From positions 124,001 through 188,000 of the forward strand of contig NZ_BONO01000004.1 in assembly GCF_016862755.1 (NCBI RefSeq): 64,000 nucleotides of DNA, written 5' to 3'. Every line of letters begins with the position of its first letter. Position 1 is the stretch's first letter. This DNA comes from Cellulomonas pakistanensis (lineage in GTDB: Bacteria > Actinomycetota > Actinomycetes > Actinomycetales > Cellulomonadaceae). Below, piece after piece: positions 27,801 to 34,913 of this stretch. Both the position numbers and the translations under genes were made by a program. Under the pieces are notes generated by a model. It made no database searches. It saw nothing but the letters and a program-made list of their open reading frames with translations, and was not told the origin of the DNA.

Positions 27801-28187
27801 GAGGACCTGGCCGACGCGCTCGGCGTGCCGCTCGCGGGGGACCTCGCGGACGGTCTGGTCGACGAGCGCGAGGGCGCGGACCCGGGGGTGCTGTCGTCGA
27901 CGCCCGAGGCGGTCGGGACGCTGCTGGCGGGCGCGCCGGACACCTGGATCGAGCACGAGTCCCTCCGGGTCGACGGGGTGCCGGTCGACTGGTGGGTGGA
28001 CGGCACCGGCGCCGACGCGATCGTGCACGCCACCCACCTGGCCGGCCTCGCGCGCGGGCTCGCGCAGGCGGCGGGCTCGTGGCGGCTGCGGCACGCGGTC
28101 GAGCTGGTGCTCGTCGAACCGGGGCGGGCCGCCGAGCTCGCCGTGGAGCAGGTCGCCGACGGCGGGGGCATGATGGACGGCCGATGA
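24864..28187 (+). CDS. Large protein with sacsin/HSP90-like N-terminal ATPase fold
   Basis: 1107 residues from GTG 24864. The GHKL-type ATPase N-box is VVVELAQNAADAA (about 48-60), and the G-box is GLVGRFGVGFAAVRAV (about 131-146), followed by a strand region as in HSP90 and sacsin. The rest, about 850 residues, is Ala/Leu/Val-rich repeats with no recognised domain. Such sacsin-N-terminal proteins are predicted chaperones; a client is unknown. The start overlaps the DUF3027 stop and the end overlaps the MFS start, so three genes are coupled in one operon. Confidence 0.85.
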   Translation: MTADVFGTRALRERVLGTWRADPARLREDANTEEDHARGYYRDRVVVELAQNAADAAVRAGTPGRLLLRLAPADAADARGGDGARDVPAVLVAANTGAPLDAAGVASMAAMRASASRDWPGSGGTAAGPGLVGRFGVGFAAVRAVADEVRVLSTSGAVRFSLSGTRGDLALAALDAPRLAEEVARREGSLPALRLPREGDGRPPEGYDTAVVLALRDEAAVDAVRAMLAAVGDPLLLALPGLTEVVVEDDLAGHRRRVADVDRRWLRVTVEGELDPALVADRPVEERSRRRWRVTWALPRAVGGPAWEPVLHAPTPTDDPLDLPALLVATVPLDPTRRHVARGPATDALLDVAAEVYARLAAACAADGDDPLRLVPLGLPAGDLDAALRGRLVEALSRTPLLEPAARGLAAGPTPAPAGPGDPDAPADHRAPRAAGVEDRDATADDPASRADGAGAGDALVEPQRAVALAGPSAADLTRALAPWFAGLVVLPEGGLGAARALGVEVREAAEVVAELPAAAGLPPDRWRALYAALAPAAGDPLVREALAALPVPLADGRVVRGARGLLLPAAGAQDATGAVARALAVLGRWGVRLVHPAAAHDLLERLGATPADPAALLAHPGVRQAVADQADEDDLDTAEQVSDAVLALVRAAVADGAAGRDGEPVPVERAVLGLLTLRAADGEPTPAQGLVLPGSPAERLLDPRVLAPVAADAVERWGAATLAAVGVRADLVALRLTDVEVDGLAGLDGLGEDDADLVADALDGWDAWLAAVAPVAGEEPLPEVLAVADLDAVAPGAWPAVLARLAEPGPLRDALLGTVGGPGGRAAPGYTAWWLRHRSGLPLEAPFAAVGAEPAVARLLPPAPAEVAGLDPAAQSALGGVAALADVPAGEWNRVLRAAGPVGGRVDLALAAAVWAAWARLAAADPDALPGLDVLPALVGPDRVALVRAEDAAVAPAPMWWQRADVAALVPVAGPVDAEDLADALGVPLAGDLADGLVDEREGADPGVLSSTPEAVGTLLAGAPDTWIEHESLRVDGVPVDWWVDGTGADAIVHATHLAGLARGLAQAAGSWRLRHAVELVLVEPGRAAELAVEQVADGGGMMDGR

Positions 28188-29416
28188 CCCGCAGCCTGCT
28201 CACCTCGGCCTACCTGCCCGCCCTGCTGTTCGAGACGGGGCTCGGTGCGGTCGTCCCGGTGGTCGCCCTGGTCGCCGCCGGGATGGGCGCCGGGCTCGAC
28301 CAGGCCGCGCTCGTCGTGGCGCTGCTCGGCGTCGGGCAGATCCTGGGCGACGTGCCCGCCGGGGCGCTCGCCGCCCGGGTCGGCGACCGGCGCGCGATGC
28401 TCGTCGCGGCGGCCGTGGCGTGCGTGGCCCTCGCGATCGCCGCGGTCGCGCCGGGCCTGGCCGTGCTGGCGGTCGGCGTCCTGCTGACCGGCGCCGCCTC
28501 GGCGGTGTTCCACCTCGCGCGGCAGGCGTACCTCACGGAGGTGGTGCCGGTCGTCAACCGCGCCCGGGCCCTGTCGACGCTCGGCGGGGTGTCGCGGATC
28601 GGCGTGTTCCTCGGGCCGTTCCTCGGCGCCGCCGTGCTGCACGTCGCCGACCTGCGCGCCGTGTTCTGGCTCGCCGTCGGGACGACCGTCGCCGCGGCCC
28701 TCGTCGTCGGCCTGGCGGGCGACGTGGACGACCGCCGCCCGGCCGCGCGCGACCGCCCGCGGGTGTCCACCGCGGCGCTCGTCCGCCGGCACCGGCGGCT
28801 GCTCGCGACGCTGGGCGTCGCGGTCGTGCTGGTCGGGGCCGTGCGGGCGACACGGGGCGTCGTGCTGCCGCTGTGGTCCGAGCACCTCGGGTTCGCGCCG
28901 GCGACGACCAGCCTGGTGTTCGGCGTCTCGGGCGCCGTCGACATGCTGCTGTTCTACCCGGCCGGCCGGGTGATGGACCGGCGCGGCCGGCTGTGGGTGG
29001 CCGTGCCGTCGATGCTGGTGCTCGGCGGGGCGATCGCCGTGCTGCCGCTGACCTCGACGCTCACCGGCCTCGCGGTCGTCGCGATGGTCATGGGGTTCGG
29101 CAACGGGATCGGGTCGGGGATCCTCATGACGCTCGGCGCCGACGTGGCCCCGCCGGAGCACCGGGCGCAGTTCCTCGGCGTGTGGCGGGTGTTCCAGGAC
29201 TCCGGCGCGGCGGCCGGCCCGCTGGCGGTCTCCGCGGTCGCGGCGGCGGGCAGCCTGGCCGCCGGCATCGTCACCATGGGCGCGGCGGGGCTGCTCGCGG
29301 CCGGGGCGCTGGCGGCGACCGTGCCGCGGTGGTCCGAGCACGCCACCGGACGGACCCGGGCGCGGGCCGCGGCGGCGCGGGCGGCCGCCGAGGCGGCGGG
29401 GTCGGACCCGGTGTAG
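28184..29416 (+). CDS. Major facilitator superfamily transporter
   Basis: 410 residues from ATG 28184 (ATGA overlap with the previous stop). About 12 hydrophobic helices are visible. The loop between helices 2 and 3 has GALAARVGDRRAML, a form of the MFS signature GxLaDRxGRR, and its repeat after the midpoint is AGRVMDRRGRLWVAV. VNRARALSTLGGVSRIG and HRAQFLGVWRVFQDSG resemble drug/proton antiporters. The substrate is not predictable. The C-terminal 25 residues are Arg/Ala-rich and cytoplasmic. Confidence 0.9.
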   Translation: MTRSLLTSAYLPALLFETGLGAVVPVVALVAAGMGAGLDQAALVVALLGVGQILGDVPAGALAARVGDRRAMLVAAAVACVALAIAAVAPGLAVLAVGVLLTGAASAVFHLARQAYLTEVVPVVNRARALSTLGGVSRIGVFLGPFLGAAVLHVADLRAVFWLAVGTTVAAALVVGLAGDVDDRRPAARDRPRVSTAALVRRHRRLLATLGVAVVLVGAVRATRGVVLPLWSEHLGFAPATTSLVFGVSGAVDMLLFYPAGRVMDRRGRLWVAVPSMLVLGGAIAVLPLTSTLTGLAVVAMVMGFGNGIGSGILMTLGADVAPPEHRAQFLGVWRVFQDSGAAAGPLAVSAVAAAGSLAAGIVTMGAAGLLAAGALAATVPRWSEHATGRTRARAAAARAAAEAAGSDPV

Positions 29417-29483
29417 GTCGGTCGCCCGGCCGGCGCGGGCACGCAGCGGCCGGCGCGACCGGGTCGTCGGCGGCCGGGGTGGC

Positions 29484-29726
29484 TCAGCGGCCGGGGCGCC
29501 GCCGCGTCCAGGCGAGACCGACCACGCCGAGCGCGGCTCCCACGACGCAGGTCCAGACGCCGTGCGGCGCGGCGGCGTCGGTCAGCCAGAGCACGAGCGC
29601 GACGACGAACGCGATCGACCACGCGCCGATCCCGACCAGGAACACCGGCCGCATGCTCACCGGCACCGGCTCCGGGGCGGGCTTGCGGCTCTCCGGCCGC
29701 AGGGCGAGGTGGATGAACGACGGCAC
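29484..29726 (-). CDS. DUF2530 small membrane protein
   Basis: 80 residues from GTG 29726. Two hydrophobic helices (PVFLVGIGAWSIAFVVALVLWL and WTCVVGAALGVVGLAW) follow a polar Pro/Glu stretch. The TCVVGAALGVVGLAW segment is the family signature of DUF2530, an actinobacterial integral membrane protein of unknown role, commonly near the DUF3027/MFS locus. It is convergent with the MFS gene, with 67 bp between. Confidence 0.8.
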   Translation of the reverse strand: MPSFIHLALRPESRKPAPEPVPVSMRPVFLVGIGAWSIAFVVALVLWLTDAAAPHGVWTCVVGAALGVVGLAWTRRRPGR

Positions 29727-29732
29727 GGGTCC

Positions 29733-29738
29733 ACCCTA
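29733..29738 (-). promoter_or_regulatory. -10 element, leaderless transcript of the DUF2530 gene
   Basis: On the minus strand, TAGGGT lies 6 bases before GTG 29726, with no ribosome site. Confidence 0.5.
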
Positions 29739-29831
29739 GTTGCTGCCGCCCCGCCCGGGACGCGCCCGCCGCGCGCCCGCCGCGCGCCCGCCGCGCGCTC
29801 GCCGTGCGCCCGCCGCGCTCGCCGCGCGCTC

Positions 29832-29894
29832 GCCGAGCTTGCACTTCCTGCGGGGTTCGACCGGGTCGAACCCCGCAGGAACTGCAAGCTCGGC
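29832..29894. repeat. Palindromic intergenic repeat, copy B (best preserved)
   Basis: Arms 29832-29862 and 29864-29894 (31 bases each), one mismatch, a single-base centre. Left arm: GCCGAGCTTGCACTTCCTG, then CGGGGTTCGACC. Tandem CGCGCCCGC-like runs flank it on the left (29760-29831) and GTGCGGGAGCGCGG-like runs on the right (29905-29965). It lies between the start of the DUF2530 gene and the end of the EAL-HDOD gene. Confidence 0.9.
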
Positions 29895-29969
29895 GGCTCT
29901 GCCGGGGAGGGAGTGCGGGAGCGCGGGGGCGGGGAGTGCGGGAGTGCGGGAGCGCGGGGCGGGGAGGGG

Positions 29970-31220
29970 CTACTCGCCGAAGGCCAGCGCCGTCGCCGTC
30001 GCCAGGGCGCTCGGGACCGCCGCCAGGTACGCGTGCGCGACGTCCCAGGGCTCCAGGCCCGCCGCGGTCACGCCCGCGGTGTCGTTCTCCTCGTGCGCGA
30101 GCACGGCGGCGAGCACCTGGCCGAGGCGGCCCTCGCGCCGGAGCAGCGCCCCGGACAGGGCGTCGGAGACGCCGGTGCGCGACACGAGCTCGGTGAGGTC
30201 GATGCCCATCTGGGCGGCGACGGCCGACAGCAGCCCGACCGTGTAGCCGGCGTCGTCCCCGGCGAGGGTGTGGCAGGTCATCGCGCGGGTGAGGATCGAC
30301 CACAGCGTGCCGACCGACGCCGGCTTGGCGTCGATCAGCGAGGCGATCGCGAGCGCGTGCAGCTGGCGCGGCCCGACGAGGACGACGGCCTGCAGCACCG
30401 AGTCGATCTCGCGCCGCAGCCCGAACGCCGAGGAGTTCACGAGGTGCAGCACGCGCATGGACAGCTCGGGGTCGGACGCGACGGTCCGCACCACGGCCTG
30501 CTGGTCGACCTGCTCCGCGGACAGCAGGCGCAGCAGCTCGAGGCACTGCAGCTCGCCGGCGGAGAACGACCGCCGGGTGACCGGCGGGTCGCGGTGGAAC
30601 ATCGGGCCCTGGAGCAGGTCGGCGCCGACGGACTGGGCGACCTCGAGCCGCTCCGTGGTGTCGACGTGCTCGGCGACCACGGTCGCGCCGGCGGCGTGCG
30701 CACGGGAGACGAGCTCGGCGCAGTGGTCCGGCCCGCGCTGCAGGTCGACCTTCACGACGGAGACGCGGTCGAGCAGGCGGTCCTGGGCGGCGGAGCCGTC
30801 GTAGTCCGCGAGGGCGAGCCGGCTGCCGCGCTCGAGGGCGGCGGCGAGCAGCTCGTCGACGTCGGCCCGGCGGGCGACCGCCGGGGTGACCTCGAGCATC
30901 AGCCGGTCGGCGTCGTACCAGACGGCCGCGGTGCCGGCGAGCAGCCCGGACGTCGCGCGCAGCAGCACGGGCTTGTCGCCCGCGAGCCCCGCGAGGTCGA
31001 GCCGGCGGTAGGCGGCCTCGACGGCCTGCTCGGTCGACTCGTCCGGCAGCGACGCGCCGGTCGGGCCGCTGACCAGCACGCGCACGGCGTAGCCGTAGAC
31101 GGACCGGTCGTGGTGCACGACGGGCTGGCGCAGGACCGTGGTCTCGCCGCCGCCGATGGGGATGGGGCTACCGCTCGCGGCGCGGGGGGACCCGGAGGAC
31201 ATGCCGAGGGTCGAGGTCAT
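29970..31220 (-). CDS. EAL-HDOD protein, catalytically degenerate, last gene of the flgN operon
   Basis: 416 residues from ATG 31220, with AGGAG upstream. The EAL part is strongly decayed: the ExLxR motif is lost (YGYAVRVLVSG), but VSVVKVDLQRG, VVAEHVDTTERLEVAQSVGAD and LLQGPMFHRDPP keep the fold. The HDOD domain (about 205-400) contains VASDPELSMRVLHLVNSSAFG and an Ala-rich helix core. Hydrolysis of c-di-GMP is unlikely; a scaffold or sensor role is expected. It follows fliW by 62 bp, which places it in the flagellar operon flgN-flgK-flgL-fliW. It is a distant paralogue of the protein encoded at 22086-23363. Confidence 0.88.
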   Translation of the reverse strand: MTSTLGMSSGSPRAASGSPIPIGGGETTVLRQPVVHHDRSVYGYAVRVLVSGPTGASLPDESTEQAVEAAYRRLDLAGLAGDKPVLLRATSGLLAGTAAVWYDADRLMLEVTPAVARRADVDELLAAALERGSRLALADYDGSAAQDRLLDRVSVVKVDLQRGPDHCAELVSRAHAAGATVVAEHVDTTERLEVAQSVGADLLQGPMFHRDPPVTRRSFSAGELQCLELLRLLSAEQVDQQAVVRTVASDPELSMRVLHLVNSSAFGLRREIDSVLQAVVLVGPRQLHALAIASLIDAKPASVGTLWSILTRAMTCHTLAGDDAGYTVGLLSAVAAQMGIDLTELVSRTGVSDALSGALLRREGRLGQVLAAVLAHEENDTAGVTAAGLEPWDVAHAYLAAVPSALATATALAFGE

Positions 31221-31282
31221 GACGATCTCCTGATCGGGTCGGGCTGCGAGCGGGCGGGCGGGCGGAGCGGCGGGTGCGGCCG

Positions 31283-31708
31283 TCAGGCGGCCGGCGCGAG
31301 CGGCGCCCGCAGCGGCCAGTCCTCGGTGAGGACGGTCTGCACGGCCGCGCCGCTCGCCGGGTCGACGACCAGGGGGGCGAGCAGGTTCGCGGTCGGCGGC
31401 TCCCCGCCGTCGGCGGGCCGGACGACGACCAGGCGCACGGCCCGGTCGCGGTCCGCGCCGATCGAGGCGAGCACGTCGCCGTCGATCGCCGGCGCGTAGT
31501 CCGGGAAGAACGCGTCGGGGTCGACGACGAACAGCCGCACGGGGCGGGCGCCCACCGGCTCGGCGCGCAGCGCGTAGAGCACGCCGGCGTCGTCGAGCGG
31601 GGTGAGCGTGAAGTCGTCGTAGCCCGCGAGGCCCGGCATGGGCGCGCGCAGGTGCAGGTGCTCGGGCAGGTGGGTGCGACGCGGGGCGTCGGCCAGCTCG
31701 GCGGTCAT
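31283..31708 (-). CDS. fliW: Flagellar assembly factor FliW
   Basis: 141 residues. FliW binds flagellin and, when free, binds CsrA and relieves CsrA repression of flagellin translation. The region from PMPGLAGYDDFTLTPLDD through LYALRAEPVGARPVRLFVVDPDAFFPDY is the family core. ANLLAPLVVDPASGAAVQTVL is the C-terminal conserved part. The ATG overlaps the flgL stop by 4 bp. CsrA (62721-63020) and fliC (36009-37199) are in the same window, so the full switch is present. Confidence 0.93.
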   Translation of the reverse strand: MTAELADAPRRTHLPEHLHLRAPMPGLAGYDDFTLTPLDDAGVLYALRAEPVGARPVRLFVVDPDAFFPDYAPAIDGDVLASIGADRDRAVRLVVVRPADGGEPPTANLLAPLVVDPASGAAVQTVLTEDWPLRAPLAPAA

Positions 31709-32607
31709 CGGAGGAACTCCAGGAGAGTCGGCTGCAGGACCTTGGCGGCGGCGCCCAGGGCGCCCTGGTACGCGACCTCCTGCGACTGGAGGTCGAGGAT
31801 GATCTGCGCGAGGTCGACGTCCTGGATGGCGCCCAGGCGGGTCTTGGCGGTGATGGTGTTCTCCGCGATGAGGGACTGCGCGGAGTCGACCTGGTTCTGC
31901 CGCGCGCCGACCGACGACAGCTCGGTCGTCATGGCGTCCAGCCGGTCGTCGACGGCGTCGAGCTGGTCGGACGGGTCGCCGCCGGCCCGCAGGGTGGCGA
32001 CGATGCCGTCGAGCAGGGCGAACACCGACTCGTCGCCGGTGCCGAACACCGCGGCGCCGTCGGAGTCCACGCGGACCGTGGTGCCGCTGGCGACGGTCCG
32101 GGTGACCGTGGCGCCGTCGACGCCCTTGTAGTCGTAGGCGCCGGCGGGGTCGTCGCCCGCGCCGAAGGCCGGCGCCGCGACGGTGCCCGCGAACACCGGG
32201 CGGCCGAGGTAGGACGTGTTCGCCTGGGCGAGCAGGGCGTCCTTGAGGCCGGAGATCTCCTGCGCGAGCGCCTCGCGCGAGGTGCTGCCGAGGGCGCCGT
32301 TGCCGCCCTGGACGGTGAGGTCGCGGACCTTGCGCAGGTTCGCCAGCGAGGTCGTGAGCGCGCTGTCGACGGTGACCAGCCAGGCCTCGCCGTCGGCCGC
32401 GTTGCGGTCGTACTGCGCGAGGAGCTTCTGGTCGCCCTGGATCTTGAGGACGTCGGCGGTGCCGGACGGGTCGTCGGAGGCGCGGTTGATCTTCACGCCC
32501 GAGGACATCTGCGTCTGCAGCTGCGACATCTTGTGCAGGTTGGCCTGCAGGTTGCCCAGCGTCGAGTTCCGCACCGTCAGCTGCGTGACGCGTCCGATCG
32601 CGGTCAT
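31705..32607 (-). CDS. flgL: Flagellar hook-associated protein 3, FlgL
   Basis: 300 residues from ATG 32607, overlapping the flgK stop by 4 bp. The N-terminal flagellin-like region is VTQLTVRNSTLGNLQANLHK and MSSGVKINRASDDPSG. The C-terminal flagellin-like helix ends with ILDLQSQEVAYQGALGAA. It is the junction protein between hook-associated protein FlgK and the flagellin filament. Length is usual for Gram-positives. Secretion is by the flagellar export apparatus, so no signal peptide is present. Confidence 0.95.
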   Translation of the reverse strand: MTAIGRVTQLTVRNSTLGNLQANLHKMSQLQTQMSSGVKINRASDDPSGTADVLKIQGDQKLLAQYDRNAADGEAWLVTVDSALTTSLANLRKVRDLTVQGGNGALGSTSREALAQEISGLKDALLAQANTSYLGRPVFAGTVAAPAFGAGDDPAGAYDYKGVDGATVTRTVASGTTVRVDSDGAAVFGTGDESVFALLDGIVATLRAGGDPSDQLDAVDDRLDAMTTELSSVGARQNQVDSAQSLIAENTITAKTRLGAIQDVDLAQIILDLQSQEVAYQGALGAAAKVLQPTLLEFLR

Positions 32608-34028
32608 CGGCCCACCACCCCCGTCCGGTTGATCAGCGTGTCGAGCATCTCGTCCACGGCCGTCAGGACGCGGGCAGCGCCCTCGTAGGCGCGCTGGAAG
32701 GCCAGCATGTTGACCGTCTCCTCGTCGGTGTCGACGGAGGTCTGCGCGAGCTGCGCGGCCTCCGCGGTCGACCGGGCGGCCTCGGCGACGGTGGCGCGCG
32801 AGGCGGCCGACGCGGACTTCACGCCGAGGTCGACGACGAACGCGGACCACCGGGAGTCCGGGCCGTCGGTGGCCTTGGCGAGCGCGGCGACCTGCTCCCC
32901 GACGCTGCCGTCCAGGCTGCCCTGGCCCGGCGCCGCGACCGCGACGCCCGACGGGTCGGTGACCGCGACGGACAGGCCGAGCGCCGCGGGCCGGGTGGCG
33001 TCGATCGCGAAGAAGTCGGCGCCGGTCGTGCCGTCCGCGGTGGCGGCGGTGCGGTGGATCGCGTTCACCTGGCCGGCGATCGTCGTCGCCATGGCGTTGA
33101 GCGAGGCGCCGGCGCTCGCCAGCACGCCGCCGTCCTCGGCCGGGCCGAGCGCGGTGAGCAGGCCGGCGACGCGCCCGCCCTCCAGCCCGGCGGCGTTGCC
33201 GCTGCGGGCCCACACGATGCTGACGCCCTGGCCGCCCGACACCGCGTCCCCGAAGGACGCCGCGCTGCCCGCGCCGATCGCGAGCGCGTTGGCGGAGCTG
33301 CCGGAGACGAGCGCGTTGCCCGCGACCATGACGTCGACGCTGCCGTCGTCGTTGGTGCGGGTGGTCGCGCCGACGAGCGAGGACAGCGACGTGACGAGCT
33401 GGTCGCGCTGGTCCATCAGCTCGTTGGCGGAGCCGCCCGCGTTCGTGATCGCGAGGATGCGCGTGTTGAGGTCGGCCACGTTGGTCGCCGTCGTGTTGAC
33501 CTGGGTGACGAGCGCCGCCGTCGTGGTCCGCGCCTGGTCCCACTGGGTGGCGACGTCCTGGTACAGCGTGGCGACGCGGTCGGCGACGGCCTTGCCGCGC
33601 TCGAGCAGCACCGCGCGGTTCGACGCGGAGTCGGGGCTGTTGGCGACGTCGGACCACGAGGTCCAGAAGTTCTTGAGGTCGACGGAGAAGCCCGTCTTCG
33701 ACGGCTCGCCGATGGTCGCCTCGAGGGTGTCGTACTCGGTGGCGATCGCCGCCAGCCGCGACGCGCCGGAGGTCTCGTTGCGCAGCCGGGCGTCCAGGAA
33801 GACGTCGCCGAGCCGCTCGATGCCGGTGACGGCGGTGCCGATGCCGACGCCGTCCGTGGTGGAGAACATCGACGGCACGGTGGCGGCCGGCAGGGAGGCC
33901 ATGGCGGCGCGCTGCCGGGTGTAGCCCACGGTGTTGGCGTTGGCGATGTTCTGCCCCGACACCTCGAGCGCCTGGCGCTGGGCGATCAGGGAGCTGAGGG
34001 CGGTGCCCAGTCCGGAGAACGTGCTCAC
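32604..34028 (-). CDS. flgK: Flagellar hook-associated protein 1, FlgK
   Basis: 474 residues from GTG 34028. The rod/hook N-terminal motif is FSGLGTALSSLIAQRQALEVSGQNIANANTVGYTRQ (residues 4-39, quoted from its two halves). The C-terminal motif is TVNMLAFQRAYEGAARVL. It forms the first junction ring on the hook. The gene lies 22 bp after flgN, whose product is its chaperone, and overlaps flgL by 4 bp. Confidence 0.95.
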   Translation of the reverse strand: MSTFSGLGTALSSLIAQRQALEVSGQNIANANTVGYTRQRAAMASLPAATVPSMFSTTDGVGIGTAVTGIERLGDVFLDARLRNETSGASRLAAIATEYDTLEATIGEPSKTGFSVDLKNFWTSWSDVANSPDSASNRAVLLERGKAVADRVATLYQDVATQWDQARTTTAALVTQVNTTATNVADLNTRILAITNAGGSANELMDQRDQLVTSLSSLVGATTRTNDDGSVDVMVAGNALVSGSSANALAIGAGSAASFGDAVSGGQGVSIVWARSGNAAGLEGGRVAGLLTALGPAEDGGVLASAGASLNAMATTIAGQVNAIHRTAATADGTTGADFFAIDATRPAALGLSVAVTDPSGVAVAAPGQGSLDGSVGEQVAALAKATDGPDSRWSAFVVDLGVKSASAASRATVAEAARSTAEAAQLAQTSVDTDEETVNMLAFQRAYEGAARVLTAVDEMLDTLINRTGVVGR

Positions 34029-34050
34029 GGGTCCTCTTCCTCGCGGTTCG

Positions 34051-34536
34051 TCAGAACGACCGGTCGAGCAGCTGTGCGCTGCGGTCGGCCTCGGCGGTGG
34101 TGTGACCCTGCGGGTCGTAGGTCTGGACGGACTCCTGCAGGGACATGAGCGTCTCCTGCGTGGCCCGGTGCGACATGGCGAGCAGCTCGCGGTTGCCGTC
34201 GGCGAGCTGGGCGATCTCGGTGGTCAGCTGCACGAAGGCGTCGCGGTGCGCGTGCAGCAGGTCGTCCCAGGGGGCGGGCGCGTGCTCGGCGAGCGTGCGC
34301 AGCGTGGCGCCGGGCTCCAGCCCGAGCTCGAGGGCGACGGCGTCCGCCTCGACGGAGCGGCCGAGCTCGGCGTCCCGGATCTGGTCCAGCACGGTCTCGA
34401 CCTCCCGCGTGGCGTGCGCCAGCCACCGCGTGCGCCCGCTGGTGAGCACGAGCTGCTCCTCCTCGAGCTTGAACAGCAGCAGCTCGAGCAGTCGGCGCTC
34501 GGTCCACAGGACGTCGGACAGCTGGCTCAGGGCCAT
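34051..34536 (-). CDS. flgN: Flagellar export chaperone FlgN
   Basis: 161 residues. An all-helical protein (LSDVLWTERRLLELLLFKLEEEQLVL at the N-terminus) of the FlgN family, which holds FlgK and FlgL before export. The middle segment AHRDAFVQLTTEIAQLADGN and the N-terminal LLLFKLEEEQ are typical. It is the first gene of the leftward operon, immediately before flgK. Its promoter is the FliA-type site at 34617-34643. Confidence 0.88.
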   Translation of the reverse strand: MALSQLSDVLWTERRLLELLLFKLEEEQLVLTSGRTRWLAHATREVETVLDQIRDAELGRSVEADAVALELGLEPGATLRTLAEHAPAPWDDLLHAHRDAFVQLTTEIAQLADGNRELLAMSHRATQETLMSLQESVQTYDPQGHTTAEADRSAQLLDRSF

Positions 34537-34616
34537 CGGGTCTGTCCCCCTTCGAAGCGGCGGTGGTGCGGTCGGTTCCCGCCCGCGGCGGGTGGCCGAC
34601 CGGGCTGGTGCCTTCC

Positions 34617-34643
34617 CTATCGGGCCCGGGCGGGGGGTCCTGA
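34617..34643 (-). promoter_or_regulatory. FliA-type (sigma-28) promoter of the flgN operon
   Basis: On the minus strand, TCAG (34643-34640), 15-base spacer, CCCGATAG (34624-34617). The predicted leader is about 75 bases. It is opposite in direction to the fliA promoters. Confidence 0.7.
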
Positions 34644-34746
34644 GCAGAAACCGGACACCTCGTCGTCGCCCGGCGCCGCCCGGTGTTCACCCTCGGTTGA
34701 ACTGACTGGTCAGTGGGCCTGCCTGACGGGACAGCGATGTCCGTGC

Positions 34747-34790
34747 TGTGACGTGCGTCACAACTCCTCAACTTCGCCCGGAACTATGTC
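34747..34790 (+). promoter_or_regulatory. Perfect Crp/GlxR-type site and candidate class II promoter before fliA
   Basis: TGTGACGTGCGTCACA (34747-34762) matches TGTGA-N6-TCACA exactly. TATGTC (34785-34790) could be a -10 for transcription toward fliA, with the Crp site centred about 42 bases before the predicted start near 34797, the class II position. The leader to GTG 34914 would be about 117 bases. The Crp-family protein itself is not in the window. Confidence 0.6.
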
Positions 34791-34799
34791 AGCGGATGT

Positions 34800-34870
34800 C
34801 CGATTTGTCTTTCCGGAACGTCCGAAATGGCCGCGGAAGTCGCATAGATCGGGTCCTCAGGAACTTCAGA
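34800..34870. other. AT-richer divergent spacer upstream of fliA
   Basis: Part of the 377-bp gap between flgN and fliA. It is clearly lower in GC than the surroundings. No gene is visible. GATGTCCG occurs twice (34736-34743 and 34795-34802 region). Apart from the listed promoters and the Crp-type site I see nothing else. Confidence 0.4.
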
Positions 34871-34878
34871 ACAAAGGC

Positions 34879-34906
34879 TCAAGGCGGGTTTCACCCCCGC
34901 CGAGAA
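34879..34906 (+). promoter_or_regulatory. Candidate FliA-type promoter of fliA itself
   Basis: TCAA (34879-34882), 16-base spacer, GCCGAGAA (34899-34906). Transcription would start at or next to GTG 34914, giving a leaderless mRNA and autoregulation. It is weaker than the other sites (spacer 16, GAG instead of GAT). Confidence 0.5.
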
Positions 34907-34913
34907 CCGGAAC

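Noticed and set aside
24027..28094. Very long open frame on the minus strand opposite the sacsin-like ATPase gene (over 1300 codons)
   Set aside because: An antisense shadow caused by high GC at third positions. Composition is Arg/Gly/Pro-rich with no domain, and the plus strand has clear families and coupled starts.
28180..28187. GCCGATGA at the start of the MFS gene
   Set aside because: No matching -35 box at the required distance; it is simply the overlap of stop and start codons.
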